Shown here: piece after piece, positions 7,684-14,893 of the stretch
Position numbering within the stretch: the stretch's first letter is position 1
How the letters are laid out: each line of letters begins with the position of its first letter
Position numbers and translations under genes: made by a program
Notes under the pieces: model-generated
Told to the model about the DNA's origin: nothing
What the model saw: the letters and a program-made list of their open reading frames with translations, nothing else
Database searches by the model: none
NCBI GenBank assembly: GCA_947305775.1
Contig: CAMZEN010000017.1
Coordinates: 1-47,709, forward strand
Length of the DNA: 47,709 bases
Direction: 5' to 3'
Source: an uncultured Verrucomicrobiota bacterium
GTDB lineage: Bacteria > Verrucomicrobiota > Kiritimatiellia > RFP12 > UBA1067

Positions 7684-8691
7684 CTACTTTGAAGAACATT
7701 TGTGATGCCCCATGCTGACTGGGCGGACCAGATTGTAGGCTATCATTGCGGCGAGGAACGCGGCTGACGCCCAGTGGACGGCGGAAAGCGAATGGCCCGC
7801 GGCGGCGATCGCGGAAGTCGCGGGGAGCGCATCCGGGACAAAGTTGATCGCGATGCCGCAGAGAATCGCGCCGATGACGATCACGGCGACGTACGCGGCG
7901 GCGGCCTTGCGCCCGACAAGCGCGGCGACGGTCGTGAGGGACATTGCGTTCATCGCCGGGCCGACCATAAGGAACACGAACGCCGCGCCGGGCGAGACCC
8001 CTTTCGCGACGAGCGACGCGGCAATCGGTATCGACGCCGTCGAGCAGACGTACATCGGAAAGCCCACAAGCGCCATCACAGGCATAGCGATCCAGTCGCT
8101 GCTGTGGAACGCGTCCGCGAAGAAGTTGTCCGGAACAAGCACCGTGACGAGAGCGGAGACGGCGAGTCCGACGGCAAGCGGCTTCGCGACCGAGCCGAGA
8201 AGCCGCCTGTATGCCTGCCAGAATATCGCCTTCAGCCCGCGCGAGCCTGCGGCCAATTCCTCGACGGCGACGGTCGATGCGTCCTCTCCGCCGACCGCCG
8301 AGACCACCGCTCCGCCGACCACGCCAGTAAGAGCGGCGGCAATCGGACGCGCCACGGCAAAGACGGGCCCGAGCAGAGCATAGGTCGCGAGGATGGAATC
8401 GATGCCCGTCTGCGGCGTGGAAATGAGAAGCGCGGCTGTCGGGCCTTTCCCAGCGCCGTGCTTGCGAAGTCCAGCCGCGATCGGTAGCACGCCGCACGAG
8501 CAGATCGGAAGCGGCACGCCGATCACGACGGCGCGGAGAATGCCGCGGAAGCCGGAGCTGCCGCCCATCATGCGGTTCACCCAGCTGCGTGGAATCCACA
8601 CGGCGATGATTCCCGCCATCAGGAATCCGAACACCAGCCACGGCGCCATCATTGCGAACACATGGACGAATGCAAGCAATATGTCTTTCAT
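7684..8691 (-). CDS. SO_0444-type permease, probable copper/zinc efflux
   Basis: A 335-residue integral membrane protein of the DUF318/ArsP-like permease superfamily, with about eight hydrophobic segments. The signature PLPICSCGVLPIAAGLRKHG, followed by STPQTGIDSI, identifies the SO_0444 Cu/Zn efflux branch; the Cys pair lies in a membrane segment. It starts 14 bp after the CsoR-family gene behind AAGGAGG. The CsoR operator upstream of the pair argues for copper as the inducing metal. The transported ion is inference; related permeases export arsenicals. Confidence 0.88.
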   Translation of the reverse strand: MKDILLAFVHVFAMMAPWLVFGFLMAGIIAVWIPRSWVNRMMGGSSGFRGILRAVVIGVPLPICSCGVLPIAAGLRKHGAGKGPTAALLISTPQTGIDSILATYALLGPVFAVARPIAAALTGVVGGAVVSAVGGEDASTVAVEELAAGSRGLKAIFWQAYRRLLGSVAKPLAVGLAVSALVTVLVPDNFFADAFHSSDWIAMPVMALVGFPMYVCSTASIPIAASLVAKGVSPGAAFVFLMVGPAMNAMSLTTVAALVGRKAAAAYVAVIVIGAILCGIAINFVPDALPATSAIAAAGHSLSAVHWASAAFLAAMIAYNLVRPVSMGHHKCSSK

Positions 8692-8705
8692 GATCCCAAC
8701 CTCCT

Positions 8706-8984
8706 TTACGCCATTTTTGAGAAACTCTCAAGCGCCTCGGCGAACGATTCAATCGTCTCGTCTGCGTTCCCCTTTTCTATGCCCTCGCGCACGCAATGGC
8801 GAAGATGTCCGTCGAGCACGATGAACGACAGGCGGTGCAGCGCCCCGTTCGCCGCGTTGAGCTGCGTAAGGATGTCCTCGCAGGGAACATCCTCCGCCAG
8901 CATCTTCTGCACTCCCGTAAGCTGTCCGACGATCTTCTTCAATCGTAGCTGAAGCGCCGTCACGTCTTCAATGCACTTTCTCAT
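8706..8984 (-). CDS. csoR: CsoR/RcnR family metal-sensing repressor
   Basis: A 92-residue all-helical repressor (DUF156). The Cu(I) triad of CsoR is present: the Cys of VPCEDIL, and the His and Cys of DGHLRHC. RcnR instead has an N-terminal His ligand, which I do not see. CsoR binds DNA as a tetramer and releases it when Cu(I) binds. Its own promoter carries a matching operator, so it is probably autoregulated with the permease gene that follows. AAGGACC precedes the ATG. Confidence 0.93.
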   Translation of the reverse strand: MRKCIEDVTALQLRLKKIVGQLTGVQKMLAEDVPCEDILTQLNAANGALHRLSFIVLDGHLRHCVREGIEKGNADETIESFAEALESFSKMA

Positions 8985-9016
8985 CTTCGGTCCTTACTTG
9001 ACCTTTTTAGTCGCAT

Positions 9017-9046
9017 ATTATACCATACCCCCGTAGGGTATGTCAA
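9017..9046 (-). promoter_or_regulatory. csoR-permease promoter with CsoR operator in the spacer
   Basis: On the minus strand a consensus TTGACA (9041-9046) and TATAAT (9017-9022) are separated by 18 bp. The spacer contains the dyad CATACCC-CCGTA-GGGTATG (9024-9042 on the plus strand); the reverse complement ATACCCTACGGGGGTAT is, from memory, the Cu-CsoR operator of Bacillus subtilis copZA. A repressor bound here would cover both promoter boxes. Confidence 0.88.
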
Positions 9047-9097
9047 AGCAGACTGCCCAGACTAAATGTTTTCATGAATAAATCGCCGTTGACTGAG

Positions 9098-10264
9098 TTA
9101 CAGACTCTGACGGAAAATTTCCGCGACCTCCCCTTCGGTCAGCTGCTTGTAGCCTCCGCCTAAGCGGAACGTCGCCTTCACGAGATCGGGGATCATCGCC
9201 TCGGTCGCGCCAAGATCCGTGATGTTCATCGCAACGCCAATCTCGCGCATCCACGCCTCGAGCGCGGCAAGCCCCTCGTCCGCGACCTGGTCGTCGCTCT
9301 TACCTTCAGCAGAGACGCTCCAGACGTTCTTTGCGAATCGGACAAACTTCTTGAGCCCGTAGGGCTTGATGAGGCGGTAGTACGGCAGCGACACCGCGGC
9401 AAGCGTCATGCCGTGAGTGGCGTCGGTGTGCGCGCTCACCGCCTGCCCGAGCATGTGAACCTCCCAGTCCGTCGTCTTGCCCATCGCTATGAGCGTGTTG
9501 AGCGCCCAGGTCGCCGTCCACATTATGTTGCTTCTGGCCTCGTAGTCCTCTGGGTTCTTCACTGCCGCGCGTGACGAGACTATCAGCGACTTCATGAGTC
9601 CTTCGGCGATGTAGTCGCTCGTGTTGTCGTCCGTCCCGCTGAAGTACTGCTCCAGAATGTGGCTCATTATGTCGTAGATGCCGGATACCATCTGGCGGCG
9701 CGGCACGGTGAGCGTGAAGCGCGGGTTGAGGATCGAGAACTTCGGGAAGACTGCGGAACCGAACACCTTGCCGACCTTCAGCTTCGCGGCGTGGTTGGTG
9801 ATCACGCTGCCGCCATTCATTTCGCTACCAGTGCCCACCATCGTAAGAACGCTCCCGACCGGAATTATGCGGCAACTCGGCTCCTCGAACCGCGCAAAAT
9901 ACTTCTGCCACGGATCCTCTTCGCACCACGCCGAGACGCTCACCGCCTTCGCGTAGTCGATCGTCGATCCGCCGCCCACGGCGAGAATGAGGTCCACATT
10001 GTTGGCCTTCGCCTTCGCTGCGCCGTCCATCAGCTTTTCGAGCGTAGGGTTGGGCATCACGCCGCCGTCCTCGACGATGGTCTTGCCCGCCGCCTTCAGC
10101 GCGGCGACGACCTGGTCGTAGATGCCGTTCTTCTTGATCGAGCCGCCGCCGTAGCACAGCTGGACCGTCGGACCGAACGCCGCGAGCTCGTCCTTGAGGA
10201 ATTCCATCGCGTTCTCGCCGAAGTGGAGCCGCGTGGGGTTGTGGAATGTGAAGTTTCCGTTCAT
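9098..10264 (-). CDS. Iron-containing alcohol dehydrogenase, YqhD/butanol-dehydrogenase type
   Basis: A 388-residue group III alcohol dehydrogenase. The NAD(P)-binding half has YGGGSIKKNG and VGGGSTIDYAKA; the metal-binding half has GIYDIMSHILEQYF and then EVHMLGQAVSAHTDATHGM, supplying Asp and His ligands. The family interconverts aldehydes and alcohols in the cytoplasm. The sequence is closest to the YqhD/BdhA branch, so NADPH is likely. The ATG at 10264 is preceded by AAAGGA. It follows the fused amidohydrolase gene by 34 bp; the shared substrate, if any, is not apparent. Confidence 0.93.
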   Translation of the reverse strand: MNGNFTFHNPTRLHFGENAMEFLKDELAAFGPTVQLCYGGGSIKKNGIYDQVVAALKAAGKTIVEDGGVMPNPTLEKLMDGAAKAKANNVDLILAVGGGSTIDYAKAVSVSAWCEEDPWQKYFARFEEPSCRIIPVGSVLTMVGTGSEMNGGSVITNHAAKLKVGKVFGSAVFPKFSILNPRFTLTVPRRQMVSGIYDIMSHILEQYFSGTDDNTSDYIAEGLMKSLIVSSRAAVKNPEDYEARSNIMWTATWALNTLIAMGKTTDWEVHMLGQAVSAHTDATHGMTLAAVSLPYYRLIKPYGLKKFVRFAKNVWSVSAEGKSDDQVADEGLAALEAWMREIGVAMNITDLGATEAMIPDLVKATFRLGGGYKQLTEGEVAEIFRQSL

Positions 10265-10298
10265 TGTAATTTTCCTTTCAGTTGAATGCCTGCTTGTT

Positions 10299-11708
10299 TT
10301 ACATTGCAATATTTCGACCAGTCGCGTATCTTTGCTCCTTTTTGAAGATGAGGTTCATGTGCTCCGCATCAAGCGGGCGCATCGGCACGAGTTCAAGCGA
10401 CTTGATCATATGCGGAGTTCCTTCCTTGTACTTTCGGAAATGAGGCGTTGCGAGGTGGGCCTTGTACGCCTCTTCGCTACGGTATATTTCAACGATGCGT
10501 ATGGAAGTCGGCGACCCTTTCTTCTGCATCGGGAAAATGCACACGACACCAGGCTCCTTCTTGACGGACTCCGCGCCGACATCTCCCGCCGCAGCAAGAT
10601 AGGTGTCGAGATATTCCGGAAACACCTCGATTTCGGCAATACGCACCTGAAGATTTGGCATAATTGATTTCTCCTCTTTTGTGTCGTTTATTGCATTCCT
10701 TGAAATCGCGAACAAGTCCCTCGCATTATTCGAGAGAATCATGTCGCGATAAGGCGCAAGATCGCTTTCTTCACTGAGATACCTCTTCATCTTCCCAAGG
10801 CCCGTCGTCAAAAAAACAGGTGCCGCATAAGGAAAATCCGACCCGTAGAGAAGATGGTCGGGGGTGGTTATCGTCAGCAGCTGCCTTATCGCCTGCGGGG
10901 AATGAGCGCCCGCAAGATCGTAGTAAAGTTGCCGAAGGTTCGCATCGTAGTCGATTTCGCCGACGAGTCCGTTCTTCTGCATGACGGGTGTCAACGCCTT
11001 CATGCGCTGGATGGCAATCGGCAGATATGCCCCGCAATGCGGCACGACGACCTTGATTCCCGGATAACGGGCGAGAACATTTCGCGTTATCATGTTGCAC
11101 ACCGCGCGTGTCGTTTCCGAAAGATACTCCTGCATCGCAAGTGGCGTCTGGCGCATGACTTCGCGCGACACCGGTTCCGGTCTGTGCGGGTGAAGGATGA
11201 CAACCGACTTGCGGGCATCCAGCGCGGCGAAAAGCGGATCGAGCGCAGGATCGCCAAGGTACTGTCCGCCCGCGTTCGTCGCCAGTTTCACGCCGTCGGC
11301 ATGAAGCACATCGAAAGCATAATCCAGTTCCTTGAGCGCGGCTTCCACGTCCGGAAGAGGAAGCGCGGCGCAAAAAAGGAACCTTCCCGGATGCTCAGCC
11401 TTGAGGCGCGCGGCAGTCTCGTTGAACTTGCGCACCTGGGCGGCGTTCTCGGCCTTGTCGCCGAAAAGCGGATGCGGCGCGGCAAGCGTAAGAACTGCAG
11501 TCTCCACGCCCGCCTCGTCCATCCACTTCAACTGGGCCTCTGCACTCCATTTGGGAAGAGGAAATCCCTCGTCCATGAGCGCGTCGTGCGACGCGAGATA
11601 TTCAATGTATGTCTGCGGGAGCATGTGGCTATGCACATCCACGACGCCTTGCGCATCCGCAAAAAACGCAGCCGCAGACAAAACCGCCGCGAAAATCAGT
11701 TTTTCCAT
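10299..11708 (-). CDS. Exported amidohydrolase fused to an antibiotic-biosynthesis-monooxygenase-like domain
   Basis: A 469-residue protein. Residues 1-19 look like a signal peptide (LIFAAVLSAAAFFADA). Residues 20-338 form an amidohydrolase-2 (ACMSD-like) TIM barrel with VDVHSHML, VILHPHRP, VVPHCGAY and LYGSDFPY holding the metal ligands, probably a hydrolase or decarboxylase. Residues 350-469 form a small dimeric alpha/beta barrel domain (ABM/Dabb-like; IRIVEIYRSEEAYKAHLATP). The joining segment NDTKEEKSI looks like translated intergenic DNA, and AGAGGAG at 10671-10677 sits 9 nt before an internal ATG at 10661. The second domain may therefore be a formerly separate gene, or may still be made on its own. 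Substrate unknown. Confidence 0.85.
   Translation of the reverse strand: MEKLIFAAVLSAAAFFADAQGVVDVHSHMLPQTYIEYLASHDALMDEGFPLPKWSAEAQLKWMDEAGVETAVLTLAAPHPLFGDKAENAAQVRKFNETAARLKAEHPGRFLFCAALPLPDVEAALKELDYAFDVLHADGVKLATNAGGQYLGDPALDPLFAALDARKSVVILHPHRPEPVSREVMRQTPLAMQEYLSETTRAVCNMITRNVLARYPGIKVVVPHCGAYLPIAIQRMKALTPVMQKNGLVGEIDYDANLRQLYYDLAGAHSPQAIRQLLTITTPDHLLYGSDFPYAAPVFLTTGLGKMKRYLSEESDLAPYRDMILSNNARDLFAISRNAINDTKEEKSIMPNLQVRIAEIEVFPEYLDTYLAAAGDVGAESVKKEPGVVCIFPMQKKGSPTSIRIVEIYRSEEAYKAHLATPHFRKYKEGTPHMIKSLELVPMRPLDAEHMNLIFKKEQRYATGRNIAM
10659..10677 (-). promoter_or_regulatory. Internal ribosome-binding site and start within the fused gene
   Basis: AGAGGAG (10671-10677) followed after 9 nt by ATG (10659-10661), in frame, at the start of the ABM-like domain (MPNLQVRIAE). 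It would yield a separate 120-residue cytoplasmic protein. Confidence 0.55.
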
Positions 11709-11752
11709 GCCGCTCAGCCCCAGAAGGAGTTAACGTTTGAATTTGTTCATCG

Positions 11753-12394
11753 TCATTTCAGCAATTCCGCTATTTCCGCATCGATTGTTTCGGGCGTCGT
11801 TGTGGGATGGAACCTCTTGACGATGTTGCCGTCGCGGTCGATCAGGAACTTGGTGAAATTCCACTCGATATCGCCCGGCTCCTGGGCGCCTGCCAGGCCG
11901 TGCTTGGCGAGGAGCTCGCGCAGCTTGGCGATCTCCGCCTCTGGCGCATCGTCCTTCGGCCGCACCGACTTGAGGAATTTGTAGATCGGATCGGCGTTGG
12001 ATCCGTTCACTTCGAGCTTGGCTAACTGATCGAAGGAAGTATTGTACGTGAGTGCGCAGAATTGGTGTATCTCGTCGTCGCTCCCAGGCGCCTGGTGTCC
12101 GAACTGGTCGCACGGAAAGTCGAGGATTTCCAGTCCCTTGTCGTGGTACTTGCCGTACAGTTTTTCCAACCCTTCGTACTGTGGCGTGAAACCGCAGCCG
12201 GTGGCCGTGTTGACGACCAAGAGAACCTTGCCCGTAAGCGACGCGAGGTCGAGACTGGTTCCGTTTCGCCCCTTGGCGGTGAACTGGTAGATTGTGTCCA
12301 TGTCGGTATTCTCCTTTTGGCTGTCGCAGTCGCAGCCCATGAGCATTGCCGCACCAAGCGACGCGAGAGCGATGATTTTTGATGTTGTGTTCAT
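11753..12394 (-). CDS. Lipoprotein glutathione peroxidase family enzyme
   Basis: A 213-residue protein. A lipobox (AAMLMGC, Cys21) predicts lipid anchoring outside the cytoplasmic membrane. The rest is a Cys-type glutathione peroxidase: NTATGCGFTPQY with the peroxidatic Cys, FPCDQFGHQ with Cys and Gln, and WNFTKFLIDRDGN with the Trp-Asn part of the catalytic tetrad. Bacterial members usually take electrons from thioredoxin. Most are cytosolic, so the lipoprotein signal is notable. A good AGGA site precedes the ATG. It lies 44 bp before the amidohydrolase gene, also exported. Confidence 0.93.
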   Translation of the reverse strand: MNTTSKIIALASLGAAMLMGCDCDSQKENTDMDTIYQFTAKGRNGTSLDLASLTGKVLLVVNTATGCGFTPQYEGLEKLYGKYHDKGLEILDFPCDQFGHQAPGSDDEIHQFCALTYNTSFDQLAKLEVNGSNADPIYKFLKSVRPKDDAPEAEIAKLRELLAKHGLAGAQEPGDIEWNFTKFLIDRDGNIVKRFHPTTTPETIDAEIAELLK

Positions 12395-12442
12395 TGTTTG
12401 TTCCTATGTGCCGTAGAACCCGTTTCTTGCCGTAACGGAAAG

Positions 12443-13066
12443 TCAGCGTATGAAGTGCATCGGCTGCCAAGGTTCGTCCGCGGGACGCGCAACGGCATCG
12501 CCGCGCTTGAGGTTCTTGACGAGCCACGCCATGTTGCGACCGAGCGTGCGCATCGTCTGCATGCCCTCGATGTCGCGTCCGCATTCGCCCTCTTCGCGCC
12601 CGAACGTCACGTTCCAGTACTGCGAAGTTACGACCGGACAGCTCAGCATCTCGAACGGCATGTTCATGCACTGGTACGCCGCCGTCGAACCGCCGCGCCT
12701 GCAAACCGCGACTGACGCGGCCGGCTTCGCCTTCACGAACTCCGTGCCCGCAAAGCATATGCGCTGCCAGAGCGCGAGAAAAGCGCCTGCCGGCTGCCCG
12801 TAGTAGACCGGCGAGCCGACGACGATCCCGTCCGCATCCTTCAGCTTCTCGATGATGCCGTTGGCCGCATCGTCATCGAATACGCACTTGCCGAGGTTCT
12901 TCGCCCTGCACTGGCAGCAGGCGATGCATCCGCGGACGGGCTTGTTGTCCGCCCAGACCGTCTCGGCTTCGACGCCTTCCGCCGCAAGCGTGTCGGCGAC
13001 TTCCTTCAGCGCGCGCGCCGTGTTGCCGTTCGCGCGCGGACTCCCGTTGATGAGCAGTACTTTCAT
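12443..13066 (-). CDS. Flavodoxin-fold NAD(P)H-dependent oxidoreductase
   Basis: A 207-residue protein: FMN loop NGSPRANGNTARAL, Cys-rich CIACCQCRAKNLGKC, second loop GSPVYYGQPAGAFLALWQR. The C-terminal half (SVAVCRRGGSTAAYQCMNM) is typical of the iron-sulfur-flavoprotein/NADPH-dependent FMN reductase family of anaerobes. The ATG at 13066 has AGGAAAG upstream. Adjacent to a second, more distant flavodoxin-like gene, it probably takes part in flavin-based electron transfer or in detoxification of quinones, nitro compounds or oxygen; the substrate is not identifiable. Confidence 0.9.
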   Translation of the reverse strand: MKVLLINGSPRANGNTARALKEVADTLAAEGVEAETVWADNKPVRGCIACCQCRAKNLGKCVFDDDAANGIIEKLKDADGIVVGSPVYYGQPAGAFLALWQRICFAGTEFVKAKPAASVAVCRRGGSTAAYQCMNMPFEMLSCPVVTSQYWNVTFGREEGECGRDIEGMQTMRTLGRNMAWLVKNLKRGDAVARPADEPWQPMHFIR

Positions 13067-13118
13067 ATTGTCTACTTTCCTGGTATTGAATTGCGTGGAT
13101 TCTCGCCGCCAGAGGTTT

Positions 13119-13802
13119 TTAGGCATGTATCGCCGCTTTTTCGACAAGGCGTTTGCCAAGGGCACGGGCGGAGGAGAGGTCTTCGCCGAAGTGCGCGTCG
13201 CGGTAGGTGCGCTTCTCCTCCTCAGTGAAGAGCGTCATGTCATAGCGCGAGTAGTCCGAGAACTGATAGGTGTTGCAGGCATAGAGCGTCTCGCTCGCGC
13301 CGAACACCGCAGTCAGAGTCTGGGTATTCGCCTCAAGAAGCGTCGTATAGCCGATCTTCTCCATCATCTCGCGCGGACAGTTCATTGTGAAGATGTTGGC
13401 TGTCTCGATCACCTTGTCGCGGCAGACGAGCGGTTTGCCGTTCTCGTAGTGGTAGCTGTACACCGGGAACGCGAGTCGTTCAAGGAAAGCGCGGTACACG
13501 CCGGTCGGGTAGCTGAAGTAGATGGGGGAACCGAGAACAAGCACGTCCGCCTTGCGTGCGCGTTCGAGGACGGGCCTGAGGTCGTCGCGCAGGGCGCACA
13601 CGCCGTTCGTCTTGGCGTTCTTGAGCTTGCATGCGAAGCAGCTTTTGCATCCGGGAAAGCTGATGTCGTAGAGATTGACGAGTTCCGTTTCGGCTCCCGC
13701 CTCTTCTGCGCCCGCTTTCGCCGCCTCGAGCATCTTGGCGGTGTTCCAGCCCTTGCGCGGGCTGGCGTTAAAGAACATAGCGAATATTTTGCCGTCTTTC
13801 AT
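13119..13802 (-). CDS. Flavodoxin-fold NAD(P)H-dependent oxidoreductase, second copy
   Basis: A 227-residue protein with the same fold as its neighbour but low similarity: NASPRKGWNTAKML (FMN loop), GCKSCFACKLKNAKTNGVC, GSPIYFSYPTGVYRAFLERL. The C-terminal part (about residues 180-227) is an additional helical region. The ATG at 13802 is chosen because the family sequence begins there and AAAGGAA lies upstream; an upstream alternative at 13835 would overlap the SMR gene. It ends 52 bp before the other flavodoxin-like gene. Confidence 0.88.
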   Translation of the reverse strand: MKDGKIFAMFFNASPRKGWNTAKMLEAAKAGAEEAGAETELVNLYDISFPGCKSCFACKLKNAKTNGVCALRDDLRPVLERARKADVLVLGSPIYFSYPTGVYRAFLERLAFPVYSYHYENGKPLVCRDKVIETANIFTMNCPREMMEKIGYTTLLEANTQTLTAVFGASETLYACNTYQFSDYSRYDMTLFTEEEKRTYRDAHFGEDLSSARALGKRLVEKAAIHA

Positions 13803-13821
13803 GGTTTGCCCAGTTCCTTTC

Positions 13822-14139
13822 TTATTTCGATGCAAGTTTGAGTCCGACGATGCCTGCTACGATAAGCGAGGCCGATGCGATGCGCAAGGCGGAGGCGGAT
13901 TCGCCGAATGCGGCAATCCCGACCACGACACCGCCGATTGCGCCGATCCCCGTCCATACGGCGTAGGCCGTGCCCATTGGAATCGTCTTCATGGCAACGG
14001 CGAGCAACCACACGCTTAACGCCATCCCGATGACGCAAACGGTATCGGCAATTGGATTGCGAAAGCCATTTGACATCTTGAGCGCCGTCGCCCACACGAC
14101 CTCAAACAACCCTGCGACAATCAATATCAGCCAGTTCAC
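13822..14139 (-). CDS. SMR family exporter, SugE/Gdx (guanidinium) type
   Basis: A 105-residue, four-helix small multidrug resistance protein. The N-terminal VAGLFEVVWATALK carries the membrane Glu needed for proton coupling; AMKTIPMGTAYAVWTGIGAI is the SugE/Gdx signature rather than the EmrE one, so guanidinium export is the best guess. I see no guanidine riboswitch in the 55 bp upstream. The start is a GTG at 14139 behind AAAGGAAC. Confidence 0.9.
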   Translation of the reverse strand: MNWLILIVAGLFEVVWATALKMSNGFRNPIADTVCVIGMALSVWLLAVAMKTIPMGTAYAVWTGIGAIGGVVVGIAAFGESASALRIASASLIVAGIVGLKLASK

Positions 14140-14194
14140 ATCTTCGTTCCTTTACGAGATTCGGTTCCACCGCCGAGAAAGACAAACAGCGCAT

Positions 14195-14887
14195 TCATCC
14201 CTCCAGCCTCCATCCGAAGTCGTTGTGGTAGATCATATTGCGGGTCATGCCGCCGTCGATGCAGATGTTCTCGCCGGTTATGAAGCCCGCCTTGTCGGAG
14301 GCGAGATAAAGCACCATGTTGGCGATGTCCATCGGATTACCGACACGTCCGGCGAAATGCTGCGCGGCGTCAGGTCCGTCGTAGGTCTTGCCTGTCGTAT
14401 CTATCCAGCCGGGTGAAATCGAATTGACGCGGACTCGACCTGCGAGGCTCGCTGCGAGCGCATGGGTCAGCGCGGCGATCCCGCCCTTCGCCGCTGTGTA
14501 GCTTTCGGACTGTGGCTGGCTCATCCTGTCTCGTGAAGACGATATGTTGATTATGGATGCACCGTCGGCGAAATGGTCCTTGAAGAGCTTGGCGAGATAA
14601 AACGGCGCGACGACACCGACCGCCTGCGCGTATGCGAACTCCTCATAGGTGCATTCATCGATGCCCTTGAAAAGCGGCATGGCGTTGTTCACAAGAACAT
14701 CGATATGTCCGCTCTTAGCGATGACTTCCGCCGCGAAGCGCTCAAGGGTAGCCTTATCGGAAAGATCGCCGACGAACCACGGACCTTCCTTTACGTCGAT
14801 CACATGTACAGTAGCGCCCTCGCGCTCGAAGCATTCGGCGCAGCATCTACCGATACCCTGCGCCCCGCCCGTTATTACAACAACCAT
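14195..14887 (-). CDS. Short-chain dehydrogenase/reductase
   Basis: A 230-residue classical SDR: TGGAQGIGRCCAE cofactor loop, NNAMPLF, catalytic ISSS and YTAAKGG, and SPGWIDT at the cofactor-binding end. The Asp at the end of the second strand (VIDVKE) favours NAD(H). Substrate unknown. It starts 6 bp after the polyferredoxin gene without a clear ribosome site, so it is likely translated by coupling as the last gene of the lar-type operon. Confidence 0.92.
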   Translation of the reverse strand: MVVVITGGAQGIGRCCAECFEREGATVHVIDVKEGPWFVGDLSDKATLERFAAEVIAKSGHIDVLVNNAMPLFKGIDECTYEEFAYAQAVGVVAPFYLAKLFKDHFADGASIINISSSRDRMSQPQSESYTAAKGGIAALTHALAASLAGRVRVNSISPGWIDTTGKTYDGPDAAQHFAGRVGNPMDIANMVLYLASDKAGFITGENICIDGGMTRNMIYHNDFGWRLEG

Positions 14888-14893
14888 AAAGAC

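Noticed and set aside
11730..12758. A 342-codon frame on the minus strand overlapping the glutathione peroxidase and flavodoxin-like genes
   Set aside because: It is out of frame with two clear genes, and its translation is Arg-rich low-quality sequence.
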